Assembly: GCA_040414855.1 (NCBI GenBank)
Contig: JBEDUQ010000081.1
Span: 4,787-68,786 of the forward strand
Direction of reading: 5' to 3'
DNA: 64,000 nt
Source of the DNA: DASVXQ01 sp040414855
Lineage (GTDB): Bacteria > Actinomycetota > CALGFH01
The translations under genes and the position numbers were made by a program. The notes beneath the pieces are model-generated. The model was given only the letters and a program-made list of their open reading frames with translations, was not told the origin of the DNA and did no database searches. Positions 51,708 to 61,705 of the stretch are shown one piece after another; the first letter of the stretch is position 1; every line of letters begins with the position of its first letter.

Positions 51708-52756
51708 CGGCTCGCCCCGACCGGACGGTGGAAGCCGGCGATCAGACCGTCGACCGCGGAGCCGGCGCCGCTGCGGACGCGCTCGTGGACGCCAGGCGGC
51801 ACCGGCCGGCCCGTCAGCGCCCGCAGGGCGAGCACGGCCGCGCCGGCGGCGCCCTCGGTGGCGACCGCGGGCGGGCGGCCGAAGCGGTCGCGCAATCCCG
51901 CGCGCACCGCCGCCGACAGCGGGCCCGGGGCCAGCAGGACCCCGCCGGCGAGCACGATGCCGTTGACCGCATCGGGCTCCGCGCGCACGGCGGCCTCGGC
52001 CGTCGAGATCAGCAGCGCGGCGCCGCGCTCGACGATCTCGGCCGCGACCCCGTCGCCGCCGAGCGCCGCGGTGGTCACCAGCGGGGCGAGCTGCGCGAGC
52101 GCCACCGGCGGCCGCGAGTAGACGACCTCCTTGAGCTGCCGGACGACCGCGCGCCGGTCGTCGGCGGCGACCGCGGCCGGCGAGCCCACCTCCAGGAACC
52201 GCAGCACCGACTCGGTCAGGGCCGTGGGCCGCCCGCGGCCGTCGATGTGGGCCAGGCACGCCCGCAGCGACTCGCGCCCGAGCCAGAAGCCCGAGCCGTC
52301 GTCGCCGAGCAGCCAGCCGTTGCCGTCGACGAACCGGATGACCCGGGCGCCGCGGATCGTCGCCGCCGCCGCTCCTGTTCCAGACACCAAAACCACGCCG
52401 TCCTCGGCCGGGGTGCCGGCGGCGAACGCCGCCTCCAGGTCGGAGACCACCTGGAACGGGCAGCACAGGCCGGTGGCGCGCCAGACGTCCCTGACCGCGG
52501 CAACCACCTCCGCCATGCACGGCCCGGCGCCGGCGACGCCCAGCACGGCCTGCGAGATCGCCCGCCTGTCCATGCCAAGCAGCGCCGCTTCGAGGGCGGA
52601 CATGAGGCTGCGCACGGTCGCGCCGAGCCCGCACGAGGTCGGGTTCCCGCCCCCGGCGCCCGCGAACGCGACGCGGGCGCCCTCCGCGCTGGCGATCAGC
52701 ACCCTGGTATGCGATCCGCCCGCGTCGACACCGATGACGAGCTGCTCCGGTTTCAC
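51704..52756 (-). CDS. BadF/BadG-type ATPase, N-acetylglucosamine kinase-like
   Basis: 350 residues. ASKHA-fold motifs: phosphate-1 VIGVDAGGSHTRVLIA, connect-1/phosphate-2 LVSGTGAAAATI and GNGWLLGDDGSGFWLGRES, and adenosine motif GIVLAGGVLLAPGPL. The set fits the GlcNAc kinase branch, which phosphorylates amino sugars recycled from cell wall; 2-hydroxyacyl-CoA dehydratase activators are less likely because no Cys pair for a 4Fe-4S cluster is present. GTG start 52756 has no ribosome site; TAGTCT stands 8 bases upstream. Coupled to nth. Confidence 0.8.
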   Translation of the reverse strand: MKPEQLVIGVDAGGSHTRVLIASAEGARVAFAGAGGGNPTSCGLGATVRSLMSALEAALLGMDRRAISQAVLGVAGAGPCMAEVVAAVRDVWRATGLCCPFQVVSDLEAAFAAGTPAEDGVVLVSGTGAAAATIRGARVIRFVDGNGWLLGDDGSGFWLGRESLRACLAHIDGRGRPTALTESVLRFLEVGSPAAVAADDRRAVVRQLKEVVYSRPPVALAQLAPLVTTAALGGDGVAAEIVERGAALLISTAEAAVRAEPDAVNGIVLAGGVLLAPGPLSAAVRAGLRDRFGRPPAVATEGAAGAAVLALRALTGRPVPPGVHERVRSGAGSAVDGLIAGFHRPVGASR

Positions 52757-52837
52757 GGAGTGGAAGACTAGCAGCGGGGCATGGGACAAAAGCAACATGG
52801 CGGCACCCGCCGCCCCGCATCGTGGTATTGATGGGAA

Positions 52838-54115
52838 ATGGCCAGGACCGAAGGCGCCGTCACCGATCGCGCGGCCGCCGAGCGCCTCGACCGCGAGGAC
52901 CCGCTGGCGCGCCTGCGGGACGAGTTCGTGATCGACGACCCGGACCTCATCTACTTGGACGGCAACTCGCTCGGCCGGCTGCCCAAGCGCTCGGTGGAGC
53001 GGCTGCGGACGGTGGTCTCCGAGGAGTGGGGCCGCGGCCTGATCCGCTCCTGGAACGAGCACTGGATGGACCTGCCCGCCCGCGCCGGCGACCGCATCGG
53101 TGAGCACCTGGTCGGCGCCGCGCCAGGCCAGGTGATCGTGTCCGACTCCACCAGCGTCAACCTCCACAAGCTGGCGGCGGCGGCGCTCGACGCCCGGCCC
53201 GGCAGGGACGTGATCGTCTCCGACCGCAACAACTTCCCCTCAGACCGCTACGTGCTGGAGGGCCTGGCGTCCGCGCGCGGGCTGGAGCTGCGGCTGGTCG
53301 AGTTCGACGAGCTGCTGGGCCCGACCGCCGAGGACGTCGCGGACGCGATCGACCAGCGCACCGCGCTGCTGAGCCTCTCGCACGTCGACTACCGCTCCGG
53401 CGCGCTCGCCGACATGGCCGCGATCAACCAGGTCGCGCGGCGGGCGGGCGCGCTGACCCTCTGGGACCTGTGCCACGCGGTCGGCGCGGTGCCGGTGGAG
53501 CTGGACGCCAGCGCCGCCGACCTGGCCGTCGGCTGTACCTACAAGTACCTGAACGCCGGGCCGGGCGCGCCGGCCTTCCTGTACGTGCGGCGCGAGCACC
53601 AGGCGAGCCTGCGCCAGCCGATCTGGGGCTGGTACGGGCAGCGCGACCAGTTCGCGATGGCGCAGGGCTACGACCCTCCGGAGGACGTGTCGCGGTTCCT
53701 GGTCGGCACCCCGTTCATACCGGGGGTCGCGCTGGTCGACGAGGGCGCCGCCCTGCTCGGCGAGGCCGGTATCGACCGCCTGCGCGCCAAGGGCGTCGCC
53801 CTGACCGAGCTGGTGATCGAGCTGCACGACCGCTGGCTCGCGCCGCTCGGCTTCACGCTCGCGAGCCCGAGGGACCCGGCGGTCCGCGGCTCGCACGTCT
53901 CGCTCGCGCACCAGGACGGCTACCGGATCTGCCAGGCGCTGATCTCCAAGGCGAACGTGATCCCGGACTTCCGCCCGCCGGACCGCATCCGGCTCGGTCC
54001 GGCGCCGGCGAGCACGCGGTTCGTCGACGTCTGGGACGCCATGGAGCGGCTGCGCGGCGTGGTCGCGGACGGCCTGTACCAGGACGTCGACCCGGTCCGC
54101 ACCAGGGTCACCTAG
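52838..54115 (+). CDS. kynU: kynureninase
   Basis: 425 residues, the family length. YLDGNSLGRLPKRS near the N-terminus is diagnostic; the PLP lysine is K236 in CTYKYLNAGPGAPAF. Further blocks: SDRNNFPSDRYVLEGLA, LSHVDYRSGALADM and a C-terminal FRPPDRIRLGPAP. It cleaves kynurenine to anthranilate plus alanine (or 3-hydroxykynurenine to 3-hydroxyanthranilate). No tryptophan dioxygenase or formamidase gene is next to it. TATTGA lies 6 bases before the ATG, so it may be leaderless; the box is imperfect. Confidence 0.95.
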   Translation: MARTEGAVTDRAAAERLDREDPLARLRDEFVIDDPDLIYLDGNSLGRLPKRSVERLRTVVSEEWGRGLIRSWNEHWMDLPARAGDRIGEHLVGAAPGQVIVSDSTSVNLHKLAAAALDARPGRDVIVSDRNNFPSDRYVLEGLASARGLELRLVEFDELLGPTAEDVADAIDQRTALLSLSHVDYRSGALADMAAINQVARRAGALTLWDLCHAVGAVPVELDASAADLAVGCTYKYLNAGPGAPAFLYVRREHQASLRQPIWGWYGQRDQFAMAQGYDPPEDVSRFLVGTPFIPGVALVDEGAALLGEAGIDRLRAKGVALTELVIELHDRWLAPLGFTLASPRDPAVRGSHVSLAHQDGYRICQALISKANVIPDFRPPDRIRLGPAPASTRFVDVWDAMERLRGVVADGLYQDVDPVRTRVT

Positions 54116-54157
54116 CCTCCGGCGCACGGCGCCTCACTTAGCCTTCGGCCCACGGCG
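54113..54157. repeat. 26-bp imperfect duplication beginning at the kynU stop codon
   Basis: A 19-base block (54113-54131), which begins with the TAG stop of kynU, recurs at 54139-54157 with 17 of 19 bases the same. The period is 26. It fills the short gap before the convergent response regulator gene. Confidence 0.7.
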
Positions 54158-54162
54158 ACGGC

Positions 54163-54810
54163 TCAGCTCTCCGGCGGATCGTCGGGCGAATCCGCGATGC
54201 CGTGGCTCTGCGCCCACATCGCCGCCTGGGTCCGGTCGCTCACGCCGAGGTGGCGGAACACGTTGGTGAGATGGCTCTTGACCGTCTTCTCGCTGATCCC
54301 GAGGCGCCGGGCGATCTGCTTGTTGGCCATGCCGGCGCCCACCAGCACCAGCACCTCACGCTCGCGCGACGACAGCTCGGCCACGCGGGTGCCCTCGGTC
54401 CTGGCCAGCAGCAGCGCCCGCGCGGCCTTGGGGTCCAGCGGCGATTCGCCGCGCGCGGCGGCGCGAACGCCGCGAAGGATCTCTTCGGGCTCGGCGTCCT
54501 TGAGCAGGTAGCCGACGGCGCCGGCGTCGACCGCCTCGAGGATCGGGTCCGGACTGGAGTGGAAGGTCAGCATGACGATCCGGATCTCCGGGCGGGCCTC
54601 GAGGATGCGCCGGGTCGCCTCGATGCCGTCCACGCCCGGCATCGACAGGTCCATCAGCACCACGTCGAGATCGGTGCCGAGCGCCACCTCGATCGCGTCC
54701 AGCCCGTTGGTGACCGAGTCGACGACCTCGATGTCGTCGCACCCTTCCAGCAGTTGGCCGAGCCCGACCCGCACGATGGCATGGTCGTCCGCCACCAGGA
54801 CACGGATCAT
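54163..54810 (-). CDS. NarL/LuxR-type response regulator
   Basis: 215 residues. Receiver: D8/D9, phosphoacceptor D54 (VVLMDLSMPGVDG), Thr in MLTFHSS, Lys in YLLKDAEPEE. Helix-turn-helix: LSSREREVLVLVGAGMANKQ then RLGISEKTVKSHLTNVFRHL. The ATG overlaps the kinase TGA (ATGA). It pairs with the kinase at 54807 and forms the fourth two-component system in the window. Confidence 0.93.
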   Translation of the reverse strand: MIRVLVADDHAIVRVGLGQLLEGCDDIEVVDSVTNGLDAIEVALGTDLDVVLMDLSMPGVDGIEATRRILEARPEIRIVMLTFHSSPDPILEAVDAGAVGYLLKDAEPEEILRGVRAAARGESPLDPKAARALLLARTEGTRVAELSSREREVLVLVGAGMANKQIARRLGISEKTVKSHLTNVFRHLGVSDRTQAAMWAQSHGIADSPDDPPES

Positions 54811-56147
54811 GCCGGCCGCGCGGGAAGCGGCGCCACCAGGCGGAGCCGGGTGCCGCGGCCGGGCTCCGACTCGACGTCGACCCTGCCCCCGCGGGCGGCG
54901 GCGAGGTCGCCGATCAGCCGCAGGCCCATGTGCCCCTCGGCGCTCCGGCGCTCCCTGACAGCCGCCGAGAACCCGGCCCCGTCGTCGGACACCTCGAGGA
55001 CCACCCGGTCGGCGTCCATGGTCACCTTCACCGAGACCGAGCTGGCCCCGGCGTGCTGGACCACGTTGCGGAGGCCCTCCTGGGCGGCGCGGAACAGCAT
55101 GACCTCCACGTCGGGCGCGAGGTCGTCGACGTCGGTGTCGAGGTCCACGGTCACGCCGCGGGCGGCCAGCGGCGCGACCAGGCCCGAGAGTGCGGCGTGC
55201 AGCCCGACCGAGTGGATGTTCGGCGGATGGATCTCGACCAGCAGCGAGCGGAGCTGGCGAATGCTCTGTCTGGTGTCGGCGGCGGCGTCGTTGAGGGCGG
55301 CCCCGAGCTCGCGACTACCGTTGGTGGCCGCGCGGGTGCTCGCAGCGGCCAATTTGTAAGACAATCCGGCCAGTTGCTGGACAACGCCGTCGTGCAGATC
55401 GGCCGCGATCCGCCTGCGCTCGACCTCCGACGCCTCGATCGCGCGTTTCAGCAGCGCTTCGCGCTCGAGCTGGCGGTCGTGGAGGCGGGCGGTGAGCGAG
55501 CGGGCCAGCGGCACCTGGATCAGCTCCAGCAGCACCAGGGCGGACAGCAGCACCGGCGCGAACGCGGTCCAGGTCCTGCGGCCGCTGGCGGCGACCGAGC
55601 TGTAGCGCTGGTAGGTCTCGATCAGCAGCGGCTGGCCGCTGGTCGAGCGCACCGGCAGGTAGACCTCCAGCAGCTTGCCGTAGTTGTGCTCGAAGCGGTT
55701 CTCCTTGCCGTCGAGGGTGCTCACCTCGGCGTAGCCGTCGCCGCTGGTGAACGCCTCGCGCTTGTCCTGGTCGAGGTCGTAGACCTCGCCGATCAGCCGG
55801 GGCTCGTCGCTGTAGAGGATCTGACCATGCTCGTTCCAGATCTTGACCCGCACCACCGGATCGAGGAGGACGTCCTTGCGGACCATCCGGTCGAGGCTGG
55901 CCATCGCCGACTCGCGCCCATTCACCAGGCCTGGGGTCAGGTACCGCTCCATGACCCCGCCGCCCACCAGGCGGGTGACCTCGCGGGCACCACGGATCGC
56001 CTCGGCTCGTCCGATGCGGTCGAGTACAGTGGCTCCTCCGACCGCGACGACCACCAGCGCCGCCACGCCCGAGAGGATGAACTGCACCATCGAGACCGTG
56101 ACGCCGCCGTCACGCCGTGAGCCGGCCCGGTTCCGCCTCAGTCGCAC
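54807..56147 (-). CDS. NarL-family sensor histidine kinase with an extracytoplasmic sensor domain
   Basis: 446 residues from a GTG with a G-rich site 5 bases upstream. One helix (about 21-43), an outer domain (about 45-192) with a PAS/Cache-like core VRVKIWNEHGQILYSDEPRL and KLLEVYLPVR, and a second helix (195-215). Phosphoacceptor H252 in ADLHDGVVQQLAGLSYKL; N-box QEGLRNVVQHA; G-box GHMGLRLIGDLAAA. This is the only kinase of the four with a real outer sensor, so it should bind a small molecule or ion outside the cell. The ligand is unknown. Confidence 0.9.
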   Translation of the reverse strand: MRLRRNRAGSRRDGGVTVSMVQFILSGVAALVVVAVGGATVLDRIGRAEAIRGAREVTRLVGGGVMERYLTPGLVNGRESAMASLDRMVRKDVLLDPVVRVKIWNEHGQILYSDEPRLIGEVYDLDQDKREAFTSGDGYAEVSTLDGKENRFEHNYGKLLEVYLPVRSTSGQPLLIETYQRYSSVAASGRRTWTAFAPVLLSALVLLELIQVPLARSLTARLHDRQLEREALLKRAIEASEVERRRIAADLHDGVVQQLAGLSYKLAAASTRAATNGSRELGAALNDAAADTRQSIRQLRSLLVEIHPPNIHSVGLHAALSGLVAPLAARGVTVDLDTDVDDLAPDVEVMLFRAAQEGLRNVVQHAGASSVSVKVTMDADRVVLEVSDDGAGFSAAVRERRSAEGHMGLRLIGDLAAARGGRVDVESEPGRGTRLRLVAPLPARPA

Positions 56148-56202
56148 TCCCGACCCCCAGGATTCGACTGTTGTTGCCCGTAACGTCTTCGGCCCCGGCC
56201 AC

Positions 56203-56208
56203 ACAATA
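56203..56208 (-). promoter_or_regulatory. possible -10 box of the kinase operon
   Basis: TATTGT on the minus strand (56208-56203) in a locally AT-richer stretch; transcription would begin near 56196 and give a leader of about 50 bases. No good -35 is seen. Confidence 0.35.
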
Positions 56209-56353
56209 CGCCAATCGTACTTCGTTGGCTTTTCCTACCCTTTGCCGTCCACAGTGGGGTCTATCGTGCGAGCGTTGCGTTCGTCACAGAGGGCAGTGAC
56301 GCGCAGACCCGAACCATCGTCGTCGAGGTCGCGATCGTCGCTCAGCGCGCCGG

Positions 56354-57454
56354 TCAAAAGGACGTAGCCGCGGTGGCGATGCAGTCCATCACCGCCCGGA
56401 AGCTGCCGCCGTTGGCGAGGGCGCGGCGCTGGCGGGTGGCGCCGTTGCCGTCGGTGAGCACCCGCCGGACCAGCTCGCGGACCTCCTCCCAGTCGCCCTC
56501 CTCCTCGAGCGCCGGGCGCAGGTAGTCGAGCAGCCGCGCGGCCACCTCGGCCACCGGCGCCAGCTCGCCGCTGCTCGGCTCGACCAGCCGCCCCTCCAGG
56601 CCGAAGCGGGCGGCGTGCCATTTGGCGGCGCTGATCATCGGGTCGGGCGGCAGAACGGGCTCCTGGTCGCGCCACGCCTCCTCGCAGCAGACGCGGGCCA
56701 GGGCCCGGCAGAGCCCGGCGATCATCACCACGTCGTCGACGCCGGTGCAGGCGTCGGCGATGCGGAACTCCAGGGTCGGGTAGCGCTCCGAGGGCCGCAC
56801 GTCCCAGTAGACCTTGGTGGCGTCGCGGATGATCCCGGCGCAGACCAGCCCGGAGACCAGCGCCTCGTAGGCGGCGCGGTCGGCGAGCGCCGGCGGCATC
56901 CCCGCGGACGGCCAGCGCCGCCACACCTGGGCGCGGTAGCTCGCGTAGCCGGTGTCGACGCCGACCCAGAACGGCGAGTTGGCGCCCAGCGCCAGGATGG
57001 TCGGCAGCCAGGCCCGCACCCGGTTCATGGTCTGGACCACCGCCTCGGGGTCGGGGATGCCGACGTGGACGTGCAGGCCGAACAGCACCTGCTCGCGCGC
57101 GACCTGCTGATAGTCCGCGAGCAGCCGCTGGTAGCGCGGCTTGCGGGTGACCAGCTGGCTGCGCCAGTCGGAGAACGGGTGGGTCCCGGCGGTGCCGATG
57201 CCGACGCCGACGCGACCGGCCGAGGCGACCAGCGCCCGCCGCACCCTGGCGAGCTCGCGGCGCGCGTGGGCCAGGGTGTCGCAGATGCCGGTGACCGCCT
57301 CGATCTGCGCCTGGTACAGCTCGGGCTGGGCCCCCTCGCCGAGCTGCTCCCTCGCGACCGGCAGCAGCCGCTCGACCTCCGAGCACAGCTCGCCGCTGCC
57401 CGGGTCCAGGATCTGATGCTCCTCCTCGATGCCGAACTCGAAGGCGCGCGCCAT
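56354..57454 (-). CDS. YbdK-type carboxylate-amine ligase (glutamate-cysteine ligase 2 family)
   Basis: 366 residues; ATG with GAGGAGG 7 bases upstream. GIEEEHQILDPGSGEL opens the fold; further blocks are GTAGTHPFSDWRSQ, FGLHVHVGIPDPE and PTLEFRIADACTGVDDVVMI. The family has glutamate-cysteine ligase activity in vitro in some members, but true substrates are mostly unknown, and actinomycetes usually make mycothiol in place of glutathione. It stands alone between differently regulated genes. TACCGT (57536-57531, minus) is a possible -10. Confidence 0.88.
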   Translation of the reverse strand: MARAFEFGIEEEHQILDPGSGELCSEVERLLPVAREQLGEGAQPELYQAQIEAVTGICDTLAHARRELARVRRALVASAGRVGVGIGTAGTHPFSDWRSQLVTRKPRYQRLLADYQQVAREQVLFGLHVHVGIPDPEAVVQTMNRVRAWLPTILALGANSPFWVGVDTGYASYRAQVWRRWPSAGMPPALADRAAYEALVSGLVCAGIIRDATKVYWDVRPSERYPTLEFRIADACTGVDDVVMIAGLCRALARVCCEEAWRDQEPVLPPDPMISAAKWHAARFGLEGRLVEPSSGELAPVAEVAARLLDYLRPALEEEGDWEEVRELVRRVLTDGNGATRQRRALANGGSFRAVMDCIATAATSF

Positions 57455-57603
57455 CCCCAGCCTCCTCGCGCGTCCGTACGGGCGTCGGGCGGAGGGACCG
57501 AGCAACGCGCTCGCCATGTACGGCCCGGAAACGGTATCCCGTTCTATGTTACAAACCGGGCGATACCGTCACCACCGCGAAAGCGCTTGTTCCCGCCTCG
57601 CGG

Positions 57604-58338
57604 CTACCGGCCGACGGGGCAGCCGATCGCCTCTGGGCCCTTCTCGCGGTAGAGGCCGATGAACTTCTTCAGCTTGCCGGTGTCGGCGCTGTCGAGGTTC
57701 ATCAGCTTGGTCCACGCGGTGGCGGCGACCGCCGTGCGCAGGCCCGGGTAGGGCGCGACGATCACGTGTGAGGTGTAGGACCGGCCGAGCTTCGCGAGCT
57801 GGCTGACCTGGGCCGGGTCGAGGTCCGGGCGGTACTGGACCATGACCACTCCGTGCTCGAGGTCGTGGACCTGCACCTCGTTGGGGATCGGGGTGGTGGT
57901 CACGCCGCAGGGCGCCGGGTTCGGGTCGTGGGGGCCGGAGGTCGGCGGGGTCGAGTTGTAGGTGGTGTACTTGCCGCCGGGGTTGAGGTGCGTCTGGCCC
58001 TGGCTCGGCAGGGTCTGGACGTTGAGCTCGCGGATGGCGGCCCGCTCGGAGAGGTTGCGCGCGACCACCAGCCCGCCGATGCCGCCGACGACCACCACCG
58101 CGACGATCGCGATGGTGAGGTTGCGCAGCAGGCGGCGGCGCTTTTCCGCGGCGCGCTCGGCCGCCGACAGCCGGTGCCGTCCCGGCCTGCTCGCGGGGCC
58201 CTGGCCGCGCCCCGGCCCGCCCCGCGCGCCGGTGGCCTGCCTCCCCCTGCTCGCCGCCGCCTGCCGCGCGGCTGGACGCCCGGCTGCCTTGCCACCGGCC
58301 TTGTCGGGGGTCTTGTCGGGGGTCTGGCTGCGGGACAC
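57604..58338 (-). CDS. DUF3105 membrane-anchored protein
   Basis: 244 residues from a GTG with GGAGG 4 bases upstream. The first 70 residues are basic and rich in Ala, Gly, Pro and Arg (probably disordered, cytoplasmic). One membrane helix lies at about 73-93. The outer C-terminal domain is DUF3105: GGKYTTYNSTPPTSGPHDP, VHDLEHGVVMVQYRPDL and YTSHVIVAPYPGL. The His residues in HDLEHG are conserved and may bind metal. Function is unknown. It precedes nothing on its strand that looks linked; the copper genes lie upstream with a gap of 126 bases. Confidence 0.85.
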   Translation of the reverse strand: MSRSQTPDKTPDKAGGKAAGRPAARQAAASRGRQATGARGGPGRGQGPASRPGRHRLSAAERAAEKRRRLLRNLTIAIVAVVVVGGIGGLVVARNLSERAAIRELNVQTLPSQGQTHLNPGGKYTTYNSTPPTSGPHDPNPAPCGVTTTPIPNEVQVHDLEHGVVMVQYRPDLDPAQVSQLAKLGRSYTSHVIVAPYPGLRTAVAATAWTKLMNLDSADTGKLKKFIGLYREKGPEAIGCPVGR

Positions 58339-58464
58339 GGCTCCTCCCGGGCGGTCGGCGGATCTGCGGCGGGCGCACGGCACGGACGGCCTGCCCGGGA
58401 GAGGTTATACCGGCAACCATCAAAACTGGTTCAGAGGCGGCAAGGCGGCAGTCCGGGCCGCCGC

Positions 58465-60662
<2,198 letters not shown>

Positions 60663-60666
<4 letters not shown>

Positions 60667-60878
60667 GGGGAGGACGGCACCTCGTAGCCCTGTGCCTCGA
60701 TGGCGCCGACCAGCTCGGACCTGCCGACGGCGGACTCGTCGTAGCTGACGGTCACGGTCCGGGCGTCGACGTCGACCTCGGCACTGGCGACGCCGCCGAG
60801 CGGGCGCAGCGCGCCCTCGATCGACCGCTTGCAGTGGTCGCAATGGATCTCGGGGACCGAGATCGTCTCGGTGGTCAT
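60663..60878 (-). CDS. copZ: copper chaperone, CopZ-like
   Basis: 71 residues: one heavy-metal-associated domain with C13 and C16 (IHCDHCKRSIEG) and the usual ending (GYEVPSSP). It would carry Cu(I) to the ATPase encoded next. ATG with AAGGGA/GGGAC 6-7 bases upstream. The frame is open 150 bases further upstream without conserved sequence. Coupled to copA by an ATGA overlap. Confidence 0.92.
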
Positions 60879-60912
60879 GCTGCCCGTCCCTTCGGTGGCC
60901 AACGCCACGGCT

Positions 60913-60932
60913 ACAGTACCCCCGGAGGGTAC
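60913..60932 (-). promoter_or_regulatory. copZA promoter with CsoR-like operator
   Basis: GTACCCCCGGAGGGTAC at 60916-60932 has perfect 6-base arms (GTACCC and GGGTAC) around a 5-base core; it resembles the G/C-tract palindromes bound by CsoR copper repressors. It overlaps the minus-strand -10 TACTGT (60918-60913), 35 bases before the copZ start. Repression lifted by Cu(I) is the natural reading. A csoR gene is not in the window. Confidence 0.7.
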
Positions 60933-61067
60933 CAGCGCGGGAGCTGAGGAGGCGCTCCCCGGGGTCGAGACGCCGGAAACGAGCTGGCCGCAGGGTCCGG
61001 CGGCCCGATTGTCGAGGCTGAGGTCCACGCCCCGACGCGGGCGGCCCGTTGTGCTACAAAGCGTTCT

Positions 61068-61664
61068 ATGACCTCTTCAGCCTCCACCTGGCGCGACGGC
61101 TTCGGCGACCCCGGCGAGCCGCTCGTCGAGCTGGTCGACGAGCGCGGCCGCACCATCGGCGTGACCCCAAAGCTTGCGGCGCACCGGCCGCCCGGCCAGC
61201 TGCACCGCGCGATCTCGATCTTCCTGCTCGACGCGAGCGGGCGCCTGCTGATCCAGCGGCGGGCTCGCGCGAAATACCATTCCGGCGGTCTCTGGAGCAA
61301 CACCTGCTGTAGCCACCCCGCCCCCGGCGAGGCGCCGGCGGACGCCGCGGTGCGGCGGCTGCGCGAGGAGCTCGGCGTCGAGCCCACCGACCTGACCGAG
61401 GCCGGCAGCACCGTCTACGACGTCACCGACCCGGTGTCGGGGCTGGTCGAGCGCGAATGGAATCACCTGTTCGTCGGCTATGCGCTCGAGAGCCCGTCGC
61501 CCGACCCGCTCGAGGTCGAGGAGTGGGCCGCGGTGCCACTCGACGAGCTGGACGAGCTGGACGAGCCGCACGGCGCGACCGGCCGCACCTTCACCGCCTG
61601 GTTCCCGACCGTGCTCGACGCGGTCATGCCCTCGCTCGGCGGTCTGGTCGCCCAGCGCCGCTGA
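61068..61664 (+). CDS. idi: isopentenyl-diphosphate delta-isomerase, type 1
   Basis: 198 residues. The catalytic Cys is C81 in LWSNTCCSHPAPGE and the catalytic Glu is E130 in EREWNHLF, both at the places of the E. coli enzyme. A Nudix-like RRLREELG helix lies between them. It interconverts IPP and DMAPP for isoprenoid synthesis. A short in-frame 9-bp repeat codes LDELDELDE near the C-terminus. There is no ribosome site; TACAAA lies 7 bases before the ATG, so it may be leaderless. No other isoprenoid gene is nearby. Confidence 0.93.
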   Translation: MTSSASTWRDGFGDPGEPLVELVDERGRTIGVTPKLAAHRPPGQLHRAISIFLLDASGRLLIQRRARAKYHSGGLWSNTCCSHPAPGEAPADAAVRRLREELGVEPTDLTEAGSTVYDVTDPVSGLVEREWNHLFVGYALESPSPDPLEVEEWAAVPLDELDELDEPHGATGRTFTAWFPTVLDAVMPSLGGLVAQRR

Positions 61665-61705
61665 GCCCGCCGCGCCCCGTCAAGACCCGCGGCCCGGGCG
61701 GGGGC

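Noticed and set aside
61068..61664. Isoprenoid or carotenoid cluster around idi
   Set aside because: No other isoprenoid gene lies within the window on either side.
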